Source: Marinomonas sp. KMM3893
GTDB lineage: Bacteria; Pseudomonadota; Gammaproteobacteria; Pseudomonadales; Marinomonadaceae
Reading direction: 5' to 3'
DNA: 64,000 bases
Assembly: GCF_004352855.1 (NCBI RefSeq)
Contig: NZ_SJSC01000001.1
Coordinates: forward strand, 620,001-684,000
Under the pieces are notes generated by a model that saw only the letters and a program-made list of their open reading frames with translations, did no database searches and was not told the origin of the DNA. The position numbers and the translations under genes are program-made. Each line of letters starts with the position of its first letter. Position 1 is the first letter of the stretch. Positions 63,113 through 64,000 of this stretch are shown here, in pieces.

Positions 63113-63559
63113 ATGTCAGACTTAAAAAAACACATTTCCGATACGCTTAAAACCGCCATGCGTGCGAAAGAAAAACAACGCGTCACGGTTATTCGAACCA
63201 TCCTTTCTGAATGCAAAAAAATCGAAGTCGATGAACGCATAGAACTAGACGACGCGCGCGTATTAGCCGTTCTGGATAAAATGAACAAACAACGCAAAGA
63301 CTCTACTCAGCAGTTTCTTGATGGTGGCCGTGAAGATCTAGCCAAAGTTGAACAAGAAGAAATGCAGATTATCAGCGAGTTTTTGCCAGCACCACTAACA
63401 GACGAAGAAGTGGCTGAGATCGTGAAAGCCGCTATCGCAGAAACAGGCGCCAGCTCGATGCAGCAAATGGGTGCGGTTATGGCCATTGTTAAGCCTCAAG
63501 CACAAGGCCGCGCGGACATGGCACAAATCAGCAAACAAGTTAAAGCGCAATTAGGCTAA
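63113..63559 (+). CDS. yqeY: GatB/YqeY domain protein
   Basis: 148 residues. LKKHISDTLKTAMRAKEKQR, VLDKMNKQRKDSTQQFLDGG, EFLPAPLTDEEVAEIVK and AVMAIVKPQAQGRADM fit the YqeY family, whose fold is that of the GatB C-terminal tRNA-binding region. Its function is not established. It sits between rpsU and dnaG, as in many pseudomonads. GAGGA lies just upstream of the ATG. Confidence 0.93.
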   Translation: MSDLKKHISDTLKTAMRAKEKQRVTVIRTILSECKKIEVDERIELDDARVLAVLDKMNKQRKDSTQQFLDGGREDLAKVEQEEMQIISEFLPAPLTDEEVAEIVKAAIAETGASSMQQMGAVMAIVKPQAQGRADMAQISKQVKAQLG

Positions 63560-63563
63560 CAAT

Positions 63564-64000
63564 ATGGCTGGACGCATTCCCGATCAATTTATTGACGAGC
63601 TACTCGCTCGAACCGACTTGACTGACGTGGTTGCGTCCCGCATTAGCTTAAAAAAAACAGGGCAAAACTACAGCGGTCTTTGCCCTTTCCATAATGAAAA
63701 AAGCCCTTCTTTTAGCCTCAACCCCAACAAACAGTTTTATTACTGCTTTGGCTGCGGTGCTGGCGGCAACGCTATTTCTTTCGTTATGGAACATGACCAC
63801 CTGGATTTTGTAGACGCCATTGAACTGCTTGCCAAAGACGCCGGCATGGAAGTGCCTCGCGATCAAGGCGCTCCTGATCGTTATGAGCAAAACGCTGAAC
63901 TCCTAAAGCGTCTTTCAGAAAGCTCGCAATTCTACCAAGAACAGCTGACACAACACCCAGATAAGAAAAAGGCCACCGACTACCTCGCCAAAGACAGAGG
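63564..64000 (+). CDS. dnaG: DNA primase, 5' part
   Basis: Begins at ATG 63564, 4 bp after the yqeY stop, and runs off the window end without a stop (145 residues seen). AGRIPDQFIDELLARTDLTD is the usual DnaG start. GLCPFHNEKSPSFSL and YYCFGCGAGGNA supply the Cys/His ligands of the N-terminal CHC2 zinc finger. It makes RNA primers for replication. rpoD is expected next. Confidence 0.96.
   Translation, partial: MAGRIPDQFIDELLARTDLTDVVASRISLKKTGQNYSGLCPFHNEKSPSFSLNPNKQFYYCFGCGAGGNAISFVMEHDHLDFVDAIELLAKDAGMEVPRDQGAPDRYEQNAELLKRLSESSQFYQEQLTQHPDKKKATDYLAKDR

Overview
This 64 kb window looks like ordinary chromosome of a motile, polar-flagellate gammaproteobacterium of the Oceanospirillales/Pseudomonadales kind. 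A Marinomonas-like organism is my best guess, from protein style, moderate AT-richness and Pseudomonas-like gene order; this is inference, not a database result. I see no transposase, integrase, phage gene or CRISPR array.

Layout. 1-8.9 kb: mixed metabolic and regulatory genes (end of a PatB-like lyase, DUF1801, sterol-desaturase-type hydroxylase, YceH, Gfo/Idh/MocA oxidoreductase, AEC exporter with a LysR regulator, divergent pirin, aromatic/aspartate aminotransferase, UPF0149). 9-13.9 kb: a minus-strand nudF-yihG-like-yqiB-yqiA-parE cluster. 14-14.6 kb: tag.

14.7-43.6 kb is one large motility and flagellin-glycosylation island. pseB-pseC-pseF run on the plus strand and meet head-on a minus-strand series that ends in maf-pseI-pseG. 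In transcription order the minus strand reads cheV, cheR, flgBCDE, flgFGHIJ, flgKL plus a degenerate HD-GYP gene, two flagellins, flaG, fliD, fliS, a fliT-like gene, maf, pseI, pseG. flgA-flgM-flgN run divergently from cheV. The control logic can be read in the DNA: an excellent sigma-54 site precedes flgB, and five sigma-28 (FliA) sites of the form TAAAGTTT-N11-GCCGATAA precede pseB, flagellin 1, flagellin 2, flgK and flgM. Nonulosonic-acid synthesis is therefore tied to the same late-gene sigma factor as the flagellins it presumably decorates. A pseH acetyltransferase is not in the window.

43.7-51 kb: tRNA-Arg(CCU), an OsmC-like gene, trpC-trpD-trpG, mgtE, an mscS-type channel, gph and rpe. 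51-52.9 kb: a DUF3530 protein and djlA. 53-61 kb: the classic envelope/ribosome-maturation operon lptD-surA-pdxA-rsmA-apaG-apaH, continued by glpE and cca. 61-64 kb: folB-tsaD on the minus strand, then the macromolecular-synthesis operon rpsU-yqeY-dnaG, with dnaG cut by the window end.

The points most worth a second look are the FliA control of pseB, the HD-GYP protein with Phe in place of the metal-binding His, the tandem duplication inside hook protein FlgE, the absence of pseH, and the absence of both crp and cpdA from neighbourhoods where relatives carry them. I found no clearly new defence or mobile system.
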